The position numbers were made by a program, and so were the translations under genes. From positions 1 to 64,000 of the forward strand of contig NZ_KE384352.1 of the NCBI RefSeq assembly GCF_000425345.1: 64,000 bases of DNA. The letters run 5' to 3'. Positions 47,943 through 57,260 of the stretch are shown piece after piece. The notes beneath the pieces are model-generated. The model searched no databases. It saw only the letters and a program-made list of their open reading frames with translations, and was not told the DNA's origin. Every line of letters starts with the position of its first letter. Positions within the stretch are counted from its first letter, which is position 1. Source of the stretch: Rheinheimera baltica DSM 14885. Its GTDB lineage: Bacteria; Pseudomonadota; Gammaproteobacteria; Enterobacterales; Alteromonadaceae.

Positions 47943-50210
47943 CTATACTTTAACCGCGAGTAAGCTATTTGCCCGTGGTAATAGACTATCTGGAATTTTG
48001 CCCAGGGTGCAATCGGCAGCACTAATGACAAGGCCTTGCATATTACAGCGATCCGTTAAAATGGGCAGAAATTTATCGGCCAAGAATTTTGCCTGCGGTT
48101 GCTCAGTATAAAGTTGCAGTTGAAGCTGTTGTTGTTGCAGTTTAGCGACGACCAGCAATGGGCCGAGTTGCTGCAAATCAAAGCGCATGGTCAGTTGCCA
48201 TTGTGTTTGTTTTTCACCTGTCTGTTTACCGTCGGCTTCACGTTGTTCAAGCTGCAGCTGGCTATAGACTGATTGATCCCCTTGCTGCATCGGCAGTTGC
48301 AGCAAGATATGTTGTTGATTTGTCGCACTGTCCAGTGTCGCAAGCTGGCTTTGCTGCAGTGTGCTGCTGTGGCTTGCTAATTGACGCAGTAATCCGCTAG
48401 TTTGTGCCGGTTCTAACGTGCTGATTAATTGTGCCAGCTTTTGGTTAGCTGGCTGCGAAGCTGCAGGCTGTGGTTTTTGTAATAATTGCCCTAAAAGCAA
48501 CTGTATAGCAATAGCTAAGGTTCCTCCGCTGGTTTGTATGTTGGCATTGCTTTGCAGCGGTTGAAACTGCAGTAAGCTCTGGAGTTGCGCCAGCAGCTGG
48601 GGTGGGGGGATCATTTTTTTTCCATCTAACTGGCTTAGTTTAACCTGCTGCAATATTTGTTGTGCAGCTTGCGGTAGCTCGGGTAATACGCTGAGCGGAT
48701 CCGTTTGTCTGGGGAGCATGGGCAATAAGTGTCGCCAAGCGTATTGTACCAATTGTTGTGAAATGTCATTACTCATGACTTGTTGTGCTATTTGTGTGAC
48801 GCTAGCCCCTGGAGCCAGACTGACAAATTGCAACGGCCGGTTAGCATCTTGTGGTATCACTGGCAGCTGTAATGCGGTTTTTAGCGGCACAAGCTGTAAT
48901 TGATAGCTATTACCTTGCTGTTGAAGCTGCAATTGCACAGGCGCTGAACTAACAGATTGCAACTGCGATAGTTGGCTTGGCGTCAGGTTGATTTTCAATG
49001 ATGTTGCATTAGGTTGAAGTGTACTTAGGTGTCGTAAACTTAACGACTCGTCAGAGACTTGTGGTTTGGGTTGCAACGGTAATACTATGTTTTTATCTTG
49101 GGCAACCAGCTGCAATGTCACCGTTGCTGATGACTGAGCTGATTTATCATCTGCTATTGTTGCAATTCTCGCAGGCGAGCGCAATTGCAACTGATTAAAC
49201 CATTTAACCAACTGCTGAAGTAAGACCGCTTGCTGCGCTTTGTCAATAACGGTACCGGTGAATGGTTGGCCTTGTATTGCCGGCAACACAATATCTGCCG
49301 TTATCTTCTGGTTATTGCTGTGAAGTTGTAGTTGCACATTCAGGCTATCACTTAATCTACCCGCAGATAACAGCTTGGCAACTGATGTTGAAGACAAAGC
49401 TAAAGGCGCTAAGCCGGGTAACTGAATCAGTTTACCCGTAACGGGCGTTTGTATTTTTGCTGAGACTAAGGTGCTGCTGGCATCTTTGCTTTCAGTTTGC
49501 ACCGTACCGGCATTAACCTGATTATTATAAACCGCCACTAACAGCTGGCGCAGCTGTGCGGCGGGTAAAGGCAAGGTAATTGCTGTGGTGGCTTGTTGCA
49601 CGTTAAGTAAAATACGCCCGTCTGATTGAGGCTGAAACTGAACCTGTACTGCTAAAGCGGGTTGTTGATTGCTGAGCTGTGAGCGGTTGACTATTTGTAA
49701 TTGCTGAGGGGAAAGTAAACTTAGCTGAGACGGCTGCAGTGCACTTAGCTGCTGTGCTGATAACGCACTTAGTTGGCTAGATGATAGCGTACTTAATTGA
49801 CTAGCAGTCAAAGTGGTTAACTGTTGCGGTAATAGGGTGCTTAGCTGTCGTTGTGTTAATGCGGCTATCTGATTGTTGCTCAGTTGCTGGAGTGAGGCGC
49901 TGTTTGTCACTTGCTGAAAAGTGTTAACCGGATTTAGCGAGAAATTGTCACTGTTTAACGTTGTTTTAGTGGTCTGTGACAGAAGATTGCCAGCGTTAAC
50001 GTTTTGCATCAACTTTTGCAAGGCATCATTTGCTGACATGGGTAAGCTAATGTGCAACGCACCTTGTGGCGAGGGTAATTGCAGACGGAATTGTCCTTGG
50101 CTCAGTTGCTGGATTTGGCCTTGATATATTTGTGCCACAATCAGTTTTAACGCGGCAGTGTCAGGCTTACCCGACCCCGTCAGCTGCAATAGTGTATCCA
50201 GATTAATCAT
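47943..50210 (-). CDS. Second FliK-like protein with octapeptide repeats
   Basis: 755-aa Gln/Leu/Ser-rich protein. The C-terminal region (about 660-755) fits a Flg_hook-type FliK domain (FDLQQLGPLLVVAKLQQQQL, then AKFLADKFLPIL). The N-terminal region resembles FliK-like proteins that open with MINLDTLLQL. Residues 114-180 are eight tandem copies of an octapeptide QLSxLxxx. No signal peptide; if secreted, it would use the flagellar export system. It is divergent from ccmA and heads a two-gene minus-strand unit with the FlhB-like gene. Its role relative to the canonical FliK at 25.9 kb is unknown. Confidence 0.75.
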   Translation of the reverse strand: MINLDTLLQLTGSGKPDTAALKLIVAQIYQGQIQQLSQGQFRLQLPSPQGALHISLPMSANDALQKLMQNVNAGNLLSQTTKTTLNSDNFSLNPVNTFQQVTNSASLQQLSNNQIAALTQRQLSTLLPQQLTTLTASQLSTLSSSQLSALSAQQLSALQPSQLSLLSPQQLQIVNRSQLSNQQPALAVQVQFQPQSDGRILLNVQQATTAITLPLPAAQLRQLLVAVYNNQVNAGTVQTESKDASSTLVSAKIQTPVTGKLIQLPGLAPLALSSTSVAKLLSAGRLSDSLNVQLQLHSNNQKITADIVLPAIQGQPFTGTVIDKAQQAVLLQQLVKWFNQLQLRSPARIATIADDKSAQSSATVTLQLVAQDKNIVLPLQPKPQVSDESLSLRHLSTLQPNATSLKINLTPSQLSQLQSVSSAPVQLQLQQQGNSYQLQLVPLKTALQLPVIPQDANRPLQFVSLAPGASVTQIAQQVMSNDISQQLVQYAWRHLLPMLPRQTDPLSVLPELPQAAQQILQQVKLSQLDGKKMIPPPQLLAQLQSLLQFQPLQSNANIQTSGGTLAIAIQLLLGQLLQKPQPAASQPANQKLAQLISTLEPAQTSGLLRQLASHSSTLQQSQLATLDSATNQQHILLQLPMQQGDQSVYSQLQLEQREADGKQTGEKQTQWQLTMRFDLQQLGPLLVVAKLQQQQLQLQLYTEQPQAKFLADKFLPILTDRCNMQGLVISAADCTLGKIPDSLLPRANSLLAVKV
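49671..49871 (-). repeat. Octapeptide tandem repeat QLSxLxxx
   Basis: Residues 114-180 of the FliK-like protein read as eight 8-residue units plus a partial ninth, e.g. QIAALTQR, QLSTLLPQ, QLTTLTAS, QLSTLSSS, QLSALSAQ, QLSALQPS, QLSLLSPQ, QLQIVNRS. Gln1, Leu2 and Leu5 are almost invariant. The DNA period is 24 bases with synonymous drift, so this is an old protein-level repeat, not a recent DNA expansion. Confidence 0.88.
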
Positions 50211-50283
50211 GGTTCATATTCTTACCCAATTTCCATTGCTCTTGCGTGTCACTGCATTCGTATTATGGCGTCAATATGCTAAT

Positions 50284-50982
50284 ATGCGCCCAATTTTTAT
50301 CATCGTCGATAGCCAGAGCGTAGTGATTACACCACAACCTTTTCCTGTTAACCCCGGTCAGTTAATACTGCAGGGTACTGCCTTAAGCTGCATACGCCAA
50401 GACCGTGTGTTGTTTGAACAGCTTAATGTCAGTGTGCAAGCTGGTGAGCTAGTGCAGATAGCCGGTAAAAATGGCGCTGGCAAAAGCTCTTTGCTGCGCA
50501 TTCTTGCGGGTTTAGCTCAACCAGATGATGGGCAACTAGGTTATCAACAGCATAGTTTGTCAGACGTCGCAGCTGAGTATGCCGCTAATTTATGTTATAT
50601 CGGCCATCAAAGCGGAATTCATGAGCAATTAACGGCGCTTGAAAATATTAGTTTTTGGCGGGCAGCCTCTGAGGTGGATCAAGCTGACGATTTTGCTTTG
50701 CTGGCCAAGTTAGGTTTGGCAGGGTTAGAAGATATACCTTGCCGTATGTTATCTGCGGGCCAGCAAAGGCGAGTATCCTTAGCTCGTTTATGGTTTACAC
50801 GGCGCCAGCTGTGGATTTTGGATGAACCTTTTACCGCGTTAGATCAATCAGCTATTAACATGCTGCAACAACATTTTGTTGAACATTTACAGCAGGGTGG
50901 CGCCATCGTTATTACTACACATCAGGCGTTGAGTGTGTCTTTTCCCCACCAAACTACACTGGAGCTGGCATACCGATGGTAG
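50284..50982 (+). CDS. ccmA: Haem exporter ATP-binding protein CcmA
   Basis: ABC ATPase of the CcmABCD complex, which releases holo-CcmE during cytochrome c maturation. Walker A is IAGKNGAGKSSLLRILAGL, the signature region is MLSAGQQRRVSLARLW, and Walker B is LWILDEPFTALD. From ATG 50284 it has 232 aa, about 20 longer than usual at the N-terminus; a GTG at 50323 is an alternative. The longest open frame (from 50158) runs over the divergent gene and is not credible. First gene of ccmA-I. Confidence 0.93.
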   Translation: MRPIFIIVDSQSVVITPQPFPVNPGQLILQGTALSCIRQDRVLFEQLNVSVQAGELVQIAGKNGAGKSSLLRILAGLAQPDDGQLGYQQHSLSDVAAEYAANLCYIGHQSGIHEQLTALENISFWRAASEVDQADDFALLAKLGLAGLEDIPCRMLSAGQQRRVSLARLWFTRRQLWILDEPFTALDQSAINMLQQHFVEHLQQGGAIVITTHQALSVSFPHQTTLELAYRW

Positions 50983-51641
50983 TCTTAGTTAGCTTTATTC
51001 AGCGTGAGCTTAGGCTGTTGGCAAGGCAGAAAGCCGACTGGCTAAATCCACTGCTGTTCTTTGTTATTGTATTAAGCTTATTTCCGCTGGGTGTTGGGCC
51101 AGAAGCCAATTTATTACGTATTATGGCGCCAGGTATTGTGTGGATTGCAGCATTGCTTAGCGTGTTGTTGGCAGCTGAACGTTTATTTAAAGATGATTAT
51201 CGTAATGGTGTTATTGAGCAGCTGGTTGCAGCCCGTCAGCCTCTGCTAAGTTTCGTGCTGGCCAAATTACTGACCAATTGGTTAAGTACAGGGTTGCCAT
51301 TGGTGCTGTTATCACCCGTCGTTGCCCTGTTATTAAATATTGAGACGGCAGGTTTTGTCGCAATGTTACTGACATTATTACTTGGCACGCCTTTGCTTAG
51401 TTTACTCAGCGTAATGGGGGCTGCGTTAACGGTATCCGCCGATAAGGGCGGTATTTTGCTAGCACTGTTAATTTTACCGCTGTATATTCCGCTGTTAATT
51501 TTTGCCAGTGCGGCAATGGAGGCGGCAGCAATGAATATGCCGTATCATGGTCAGCTAGCGATTATGCTAGCTATGTTGTTGTTTGCGATGGCACTGATCC
51601 CCATGGCGGTGATCAGTGCTTTAAAACTGAATGTGAGCTGA
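50976..51641 (+). CDS. ccmB: Haem exporter protein CcmB
   Basis: Membrane subunit (221 aa) with about six hydrophobic segments, partner of CcmA. The N-terminus (FIQRELRLLARQKADWLNPLLFF) and the GPEANLLRIMAPGIVWIAALL stretch are typical. It overlaps ccmA by 7 bases. Confidence 0.95.
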   Translation: MVVLVSFIQRELRLLARQKADWLNPLLFFVIVLSLFPLGVGPEANLLRIMAPGIVWIAALLSVLLAAERLFKDDYRNGVIEQLVAARQPLLSFVLAKLLTNWLSTGLPLVLLSPVVALLLNIETAGFVAMLLTLLLGTPLLSLLSVMGAALTVSADKGGILLALLILPLYIPLLIFASAAMEAAAMNMPYHGQLAIMLAMLLFAMALIPMAVISALKLNVS

Positions 51642-51642
51642 T

Positions 51643-52380
51643 ATGTTTAAGTGGTTGCATCCTTTTGCCAAGCCTGAAACCGTATATCATCTGTGCGGTC
51701 GTTTTTATCCCTGGTTAATATCAGCAGGCATACTGTTGTTATTGTTAGGAAATATCTGGGGCTTAGCGTTCACACCGCCCGATTATCAGCAGGGCGACAG
51801 CTATCGTATTATCCACATTCACGTACCTTCAGCCATTATGTCAATGGGAACCTATTCCGCTATGGCTATCGCGGCCTTTATTGCGTTAGTCTGGCAAGTA
51901 AAAGTGGCGCAGTGGTCAGTTTTAGCTATTGCCCCTGTGGGCGCAATTTATACTGCTATTGCACTTATTACCGGCATGGCTTGGGGTAAGCCCATGTGGG
52001 GTACCTGGTGGGTGTGGGATGCCCGTCTAACGTCAGAGCTTATTTTATTGTTTTTGTACCTTGGTGTTATTGCATTAAGTGGCGCTTTCACTGACCGGCA
52101 AACGGGTGCTAAAGCCGCCTCTTTGCTTGCAATCGTAGGTGTTATTAATCTACCGGTGATACATTTTTCCGTTGAATGGTGGAACACTTTGCATCAGGGC
52201 GCGTCTATAACGAAGTTCGCTAAGCCATCGATTGACCCAAGTATGTTATGGCCATTACTTATTAGCATACTGGCGTTTAAGGTGATTATGCTGGCATTGG
52301 TGTGTTTACGTTTGCGCACCGCTATTTTGTTAAACGAGCAGCACCGACCTTGGGTAAAAGCTATGGCAAAGGGGCAATAG
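51643..52380 (+). CDS. ccmC: Haem handling protein CcmC
   Basis: Polytopic protein (245 aa) of the HCP family that loads haem onto CcmE. The tryptophan-rich WWD motif is in MWGTWWVWDARLTSELIL, flanked by conserved His in IIHIHVPSA and VIHFSVEWWNTLHQG. About six membrane segments. It starts one base after the ccmB stop. Confidence 0.97.
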   Translation: MFKWLHPFAKPETVYHLCGRFYPWLISAGILLLLLGNIWGLAFTPPDYQQGDSYRIIHIHVPSAIMSMGTYSAMAIAAFIALVWQVKVAQWSVLAIAPVGAIYTAIALITGMAWGKPMWGTWWVWDARLTSELILLFLYLGVIALSGAFTDRQTGAKAASLLAIVGVINLPVIHFSVEWWNTLHQGASITKFAKPSIDPSMLWPLLISILAFKVIMLALVCLRLRTAILLNEQHRPWVKAMAKGQ

Positions 52381-52581
52381 ATGTATTTTCAATCACTAGC
52401 CGATTTTTGGCATATGGGAGGCTATGGCCTTTTTGTCTGGTTATCTTTCGCTAGCACCTATGCGTTGCTGGCAGCATTAATCGGCTATAGCCATTATCAA
52501 CAGGCACAATTTAAGCAGCATCTGAAAAACAGGCTGGCAAGAGAGCAGCGCGTTAAACAGCATCAGGAGCAAACACAATAA
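52381..52581 (+). CDS. ccmD: Haem exporter protein CcmD
   Basis: Small one-helix protein (66 aa) that stabilises CcmABC-CcmE. Membrane segment at about 17-38, then a charged tail rich in Gln, Lys and Arg. Directly abuts ccmC and overlaps ccmE by one base. Confidence 0.92.
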   Translation: MYFQSLADFWHMGGYGLFVWLSFASTYALLAALIGYSHYQQAQFKQHLKNRLAREQRVKQHQEQTQ

Positions 52582-53081
52582 TGCATCCAAGACGTCAAAA
52601 ACGCCTCATCGCAGTCGTTCTGGTTATTAGCCTGTTAGCGAGTGCTATCGGTGCCATGTTATATGCACTGCAACAAAATATTGATTTGTTTTATACGCCG
52701 TCACAATTGGTTGATGGGTTGGGAAAAGATAAGATTAAACCCCAGGTTGGCCAACGCCTGCGTATTGGCGGAATGGTTGTTAATGGCTCGGTAACACGTG
52801 ATCCAGACTCGTTAAAGGTGAGTTTCGACTTGGTTGATACCGGACCTATCGTTCGTGTGACTTACGAAGGGATACTGCCAGACTTGTTTCGTGAAGGCCA
52901 GGGTATCGTCGCACAAGGTGTGTTGATTGACGACACCACTATTGCTGCCAGTGAAGTGTTAGCGAAACACGATGAAGAATATATGCCACCAGAAGTTGCT
53001 GAAGCATTGAAAGGTATTAAGCATGTGCCACCATCGCAGCAAGGGGCAGCTAATGCAACATCGACAGAAGGACGTTACTAG
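52581..53081 (+). CDS. ccmE: Haem chaperone CcmE
   Basis: Periplasmic membrane-anchored chaperone (166 aa) that binds haem covalently through a His and hands it to CcmF. N-terminal anchor about 9-30; OB-fold core; haem-binding His130 in [13 protein letters not shown]. The usual motif is HDENY; here Asn is Glu, while the His and Tyr are kept. The Ala/Thr-rich C-terminus is variable. Confidence 0.96.
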   Translation: MHPRRQKRLIAVVLVISLLASAIGAMLYALQQNIDLFYTPSQLVDGLGKDKIKPQVGQRLRIGGMVVNGSVTRDPDSLKVSFDLVDTGPIVRVTYEGILPDLFREGQGIVAQGVLIDDTTIAASEVLAKHDEEYMPPEVAEALKGIKHVPPSQQGAANATSTEGRY

Positions 53082-55046
53082 ATGATCGTTGAAGCAGGTC
53101 AGCTGGCTCTTACCTTTGCCTTTGCACTGTCCTTATTGTTATCTACTGTACCATTGTATGGCAGTTTTACCGCTAATCAACGTCTGTTGCTGTTAGCGAA
53201 ACCATTAGCTTTTGGCTTGTTTATCTTTAGTGCTGTGGCAATGGCCGCATTGATATACGCCTTTTGCACAAGCGACTTTACCGTCATTAATGTTGCGCAA
53301 AACTCCAGTTCAACCTTACCCTGGTATTATCAAATCACCGCTAGTTTTGGTTCTCATGAAGGTTCAATGTTGCTGTGGGTGTTAATGCTATGCGGCTGGA
53401 CGGCACTGGTAGCACAATTTTCTAAGGCGCTCCCCTTGTTACTACAAGGCCGGATCCTGGGGATTTTGGGACTCATTAGCGCCGGCTTTATTGCCTTCTC
53501 ATTATTTATGTCTAACCCTTTTGCCCGCAGTTTGCCGTTTTATCCGGTGGAAGGGCGTGACTTAAATCCGCTGCTGCAAGATTTTGGCATGATAATGCAT
53601 CCACCTACATTGTACATGGGCTATGTGGGTTTTGCAGTCGCATTTGCCTTTGCTATTGCTGCGTTAATGGGCGGGCGTTTTGATAGCGTCTGGGCGCGTT
53701 GGGTAAGGCCTTGGGCGCTGGCTGCATGGTTGTTTTTAACCCTCGGTATTATGCTTGGCAGTTGGTGGGCATACAACGAACTGGGGTGGGGCGGATGGTG
53801 GTTCTGGGATCCAGTTGAAAATGCGTCTTTTATGCCTTGGCTTGCCGGTACAGCGCTAATACATAGTCTGGCAGTGACTGAAAAGCGTGGTACCTTTAAA
53901 AGCTGGACAGTGCTGTTGGCATTGTCCGCTTTTGCACTAAGTTTAGTTGGCGCGTTCTTAGTGCGCTCCGGTGTGCTGGTGTCGGTGCATTCTTTTGCCA
54001 CCGATCCGGGGCGCGGTCTATATTTGTTGGCGTTTTTATTAGTGGTAATTGGTGGCTCATTGCTGCTTTACGGTAGCAGAATGAACTCGGTGCGAAGTCA
54101 GGCGCGGTACCAGCTGTTTTCTCGTGAAATGCTGCTGTGGGGCAATAATATCTTTTTGCTGACTGCCTGCTTGATTGTATTTTTGGGCACCTTATTCCCG
54201 TTATTTCATAAAGAACTTGGTTTAGGTTCAATTTCCATAGGTGAACCTTTCTTTAATCAGATGTTTTATTACCTTACCATTCCTTTTGCTTTGCTGTTGG
54301 GGCTAGGGCCTTGGGTGCGATGGAAGCAACAGCAGGTTATGCCGTTAATCCGGCCTTTAGCAATGGTTGCCGTAGCAGCACTTATTGTCTCACTTGGCGT
54401 GTTGGCCAGCATGCAAAGTGTGCAAGCAAACCTTGCTTTATTAGGCATGTTATTAGGCGCCTGGGTTGGTATCTCAGCGCTTGCTGAGGTTATGTTGAGG
54501 CTGCGCCAGTTTGGTTCAATTAGTAAAGGTATCACTAAGTTAAATGCCAGCCACTACGGTATGACATTAGCGCACATCGGTTTTGCAGTATTGGTTATCG
54601 GTGTGGCAATGACTAAAACCTATACTACTGAGCGTGATGTCAGAATGCAGCAAGGTGATGTGGCAACGGTTGCTGGTTACGAATTTACACTTACCGAAGT
54701 ATACGAGCTTAACGGCCCTAATTATGGTGGCCAGGCGGCAGAGCTTGATGTGCGTAAAGATGGCCAATTTGTTACACATTTACACGCAGAAAAACGTTTT
54801 TACCGTATTCAACGGACGATAATGACCGAGTCAGCGGTGCATGCCAGACTGAGCAGGGACCTTTATGTTTCTTTAGGCGAAGAGCTACCTGGTGATGCCT
54901 GGGCACTGCGCATCCATGTTAAGTCCTTTGTTCGTTGGATTTGGTTAGGTGGCGTTTTGATGGCATTAGGCGCGTTGCTGGCGCTGTGTGATAAACGCTA
55001 CCGCCGTAAACAGACTCAACGCGAGCCTGGAGCTGAGCATGCGTAA
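53082..55046 (+). CDS. ccmF: Cytochrome c haem lyase subunit CcmF
   Basis: Large polytopic membrane protein (654 aa) that attaches haem to apocytochrome c together with CcmH/CcmI. The WWD haem domain is intact (GWGGWWFWDPVENASFMPWL), with a further conserved stretch at FGSHEGSMLLWVLML and the late periplasmic domain (about 510-620). It starts at the base after the ccmE stop. Confidence 0.97.
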   Translation: MIVEAGQLALTFAFALSLLLSTVPLYGSFTANQRLLLLAKPLAFGLFIFSAVAMAALIYAFCTSDFTVINVAQNSSSTLPWYYQITASFGSHEGSMLLWVLMLCGWTALVAQFSKALPLLLQGRILGILGLISAGFIAFSLFMSNPFARSLPFYPVEGRDLNPLLQDFGMIMHPPTLYMGYVGFAVAFAFAIAALMGGRFDSVWARWVRPWALAAWLFLTLGIMLGSWWAYNELGWGGWWFWDPVENASFMPWLAGTALIHSLAVTEKRGTFKSWTVLLALSAFALSLVGAFLVRSGVLVSVHSFATDPGRGLYLLAFLLVVIGGSLLLYGSRMNSVRSQARYQLFSREMLLWGNNIFLLTACLIVFLGTLFPLFHKELGLGSISIGEPFFNQMFYYLTIPFALLLGLGPWVRWKQQQVMPLIRPLAMVAVAALIVSLGVLASMQSVQANLALLGMLLGAWVGISALAEVMLRLRQFGSISKGITKLNASHYGMTLAHIGFAVLVIGVAMTKTYTTERDVRMQQGDVATVAGYEFTLTEVYELNGPNYGGQAAELDVRKDGQFVTHLHAEKRFYRIQRTIMTESAVHARLSRDLYVSLGEELPGDAWALRIHVKSFVRWIWLGGVLMALGALLALCDKRYRRKQTQREPGAEHA

Positions 55047-55611
55047 AGTACTGTATTATTTGCCTCTGTTCGCTTTTCTGGCGCTGGCGCTGTTTTTACT
55101 TAGCGGTTTGTTTTCAGATCCCCGTGAGCGTGACTCTGCCAGCCTGAATAAAGCCCTGCCAGAGTTTGCCCTGGCCGATGTTATGCAGCCAGATAAAATC
55201 TGGACGCCGTCTGAGTTGAAAGGTGAAACCTATTTGCTGAATGTGTGGGGCACCTGGTGTCCAACCTGCAATGCCGAACTGGGTTATCTTACTGAGTTAC
55301 GCCAACAGGGCGTTAAAATTGTCGGGCTGTACTATGAATTACCACGCGATCCGGCATTTGACGCACCATTTAACCTTGCCGAATTACAAAAAGACGTACA
55401 GCAAAAATTGCAGCAACAAGGTGATCCCTACCAGTTCAATATGTTGGATATTGACCGCAGTCTGTCACTTGATTTAGGCGTTAGCGGTGCACCGGAAACC
55501 TTTATTGTTGATGCTGATGGCATAATCCGCGCGCATCATATTGGTGACATTAATCCATTGGTATGGCGCAGCAAATTGGCACCGATTTACCAAGAGTGGA
55601 GGAAACCATGA
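55039..55611 (+). CDS. ccmG: Thiol:disulfide interchange protein CcmG (DsbE)
   Basis: Membrane-tethered periplasmic thioredoxin-like reductant (190 aa) that keeps apocytochrome CXXCH thiols reduced. Active site Cys74-Pro-Thr-Cys77 in NVWGTWCPTCNAEL; N-terminal anchor about 5-25; cis-Pro region in SGAPETFIVD. ATG 55039 follows TGGAG; it overlaps ccmF by 8 bases. Confidence 0.95.
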   Translation: MRKVLYYLPLFAFLALALFLLSGLFSDPRERDSASLNKALPEFALADVMQPDKIWTPSELKGETYLLNVWGTWCPTCNAELGYLTELRQQGVKIVGLYYELPRDPAFDAPFNLAELQKDVQQKLQQQGDPYQFNMLDIDRSLSLDLGVSGAPETFIVDADGIIRAHHIGDINPLVWRSKLAPIYQEWRKP

Positions 55612-56069
55612 GCCGTTTAGCTTGTTTACTCATACTCCTGTTTAGTGTAAATGCGCTGTGTCAGGAAGTGTTGTCGTTTGACACTGATGCTCAGCGCCAA
55701 TTGTATCAAGACCTCACAGCAGAGCTACGTTGCCCGCAGTGTCAGAATCAGAATATTGCCGACTCTAATGCTGTCGTCGCGGTTGATATGCGGCAAAAAA
55801 CCTACCAGCTTATTCGCGAAGGGCAAGACCGCCAGCAGGTTGTCGATTATATGATTAATCGCTATGGTGATTTTGTGCATTATTTGCCACCAGTCAATCG
55901 GTATACCTTATGGTTATGGTTGTTACCATTACTTATGTTACTCGCGCTGTTTGCAACGGGAGTTTATCGTCGTTCGCGGCAAACTTCTGCATTAGAGACC
56001 CCGGAAGTTAACACCTCAGCAGTTGAATTAGATCAGCTAATTGCACGTTATCGGAGTAAAAAACCATGA
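55608..56069 (+). CDS. ccmH: Cytochrome c biogenesis protein CcmH
   Basis: Periplasmic thiol-redox component (153 aa) of the haem lyase. Signal peptide about 1-18, motif LRCPQCQNQNIADSNA with Cys42 and Cys45, and a C-terminal membrane helix (about 103-123). It is the short form; the TPR part is the separate CcmI. Overlaps ccmG by 4 bases. Confidence 0.95.
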   Translation: MSRLACLLILLFSVNALCQEVLSFDTDAQRQLYQDLTAELRCPQCQNQNIADSNAVVAVDMRQKTYQLIREGQDRQQVVDYMINRYGDFVHYLPPVNRYTLWLWLLPLLMLLALFATGVYRRSRQTSALETPEVNTSAVELDQLIARYRSKKP

Positions 56070-57259
56070 TCTGGCCTTTGGTTATCGCCAGCTTTACCAT
56101 GCTGTTGTTGACGGCGCTGTGTTTATTTTGGCCACGTCGTGCCACAGAGCTACCACAGCAAACCCCGGCACAGCTATTCGAAGAACGGTTGCAGTTACTG
56201 GCATTAGCGCGAGATAGCGGCGAGCTTGCCGAACAAGATTTTGACAGTGCTGCACAAGAGCTTAAAAGTCAGTTTCTGCAGCAGCAAAGTGTATCGTTAA
56301 CGCAAAATCAGCGTTTTGGCCGCCTGCCGCTTGTCTTACTATTGGTTGTTGCTGTTATTGTCGGTGGTGTTTACAGTGTCAATGGCCATTATCGTCAATT
56401 GCAAGATTGGCAGCTGGCACAGCAAAATTTGCAGGCCTATGGCGAGCGAGCACTACTAAACCAAGGTGAGCCGTTATCAGAGCAAGAAATAGATTGGTTT
56501 GCGCTTGCGCTGCGTACCAAGCTTGCTAACGAAGGTGATGATGCTATCGCCTGGATGCTACTCGGCCGTATTCGTATGTCGCAAGGAGCAATAGAGCAGG
56601 CGATAGACGCATTTGAACGTGCATTGCAGCTTACTCCAGAGCGTACGCCGTTACTATTAAGTTATGCACAGGCCCTTATTTTACAAGCTGACGATAATCG
56701 GCTGGCATTAGCCGGACGTGCTGTTGCCAGAGTATTGAGCAAAGAGCCGCAAAACAATGATGCCTTGTCGTTAATGGCGCTTATTGCCTACGAAAAAGGG
56801 GATATGGAACAAGCTAAGTCAGCCTGGCAGCTACTACTTGGGCAATTACCATCTACTGATCCGCGTTATGCAGCAGTACAGCAGCGATTAGCTGAAATGG
56901 GTGTTGAGGTGCCAGCCGACGGTCGGCAAATTACCGTGCAGTTGTTTGTCGACCCTGCGCTTAAGCAAGCTAACCCAAATGCCAGCCTTTTTTTGTTTGC
57001 CAGAGCAATTGGTGGTGCACCACTGCCATTGGCAGTGCAGCGCATCCCCTTGCCTGAGGGCGAATTAACCTTGGTATTAACTGAGCAGATGGCGATGCAA
57101 AGTGGCTGGAGCCTGGCCAATGCTGACAGCGTTGAGGTTGTGGCGCGGATGTCACAATCCGGTACCGTAGAGCAGCGCCCGGGCGACATTCAAACCGTAT
57201 CGGAAGCCTTAAGCTTTACTGAACCCGCCTTAACAATTTCTCTTAGTCTGGAGCCATGA
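56066..57259 (+). CDS. ccmI: Cytochrome c biogenesis protein CcmI
   Basis: Apocytochrome chaperone (397 aa): two membrane helices (about 3-20 and 90-110), a cytoplasmic loop between them, and periplasmic TPR repeats (about 155-270; AWMLLGRIRMSQGAIEQAIDAFERALQLTP). The C-terminal beta-rich domain (about 290-395) binds apocytochrome in homologues. Last gene of the ccm set; overlaps ccmH by 4 bases. Confidence 0.93.
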   Translation: MIWPLVIASFTMLLLTALCLFWPRRATELPQQTPAQLFEERLQLLALARDSGELAEQDFDSAAQELKSQFLQQQSVSLTQNQRFGRLPLVLLLVVAVIVGGVYSVNGHYRQLQDWQLAQQNLQAYGERALLNQGEPLSEQEIDWFALALRTKLANEGDDAIAWMLLGRIRMSQGAIEQAIDAFERALQLTPERTPLLLSYAQALILQADDNRLALAGRAVARVLSKEPQNNDALSLMALIAYEKGDMEQAKSAWQLLLGQLPSTDPRYAAVQQRLAEMGVEVPADGRQITVQLFVDPALKQANPNASLFLFARAIGGAPLPLAVQRIPLPEGELTLVLTEQMAMQSGWSLANADSVEVVARMSQSGTVEQRPGDIQTVSEALSFTEPALTISLSLEP

Positions 57260-57260
57260 T

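Noticed and set aside
50158-50283. Longer CcmA start
   Set aside because: It overlaps the start of the divergent FliK-like gene and exceeds the family length by far.
51978-51992. A further GGCTT-GGGGT-AAGCC hairpin containing GGGGTAA
   Set aside because: It lies in ccmC where MAWGKPMWG is a conserved protein motif; the loop size and setting differ from the flagellin stem-loops, so I treat it as coincidence.
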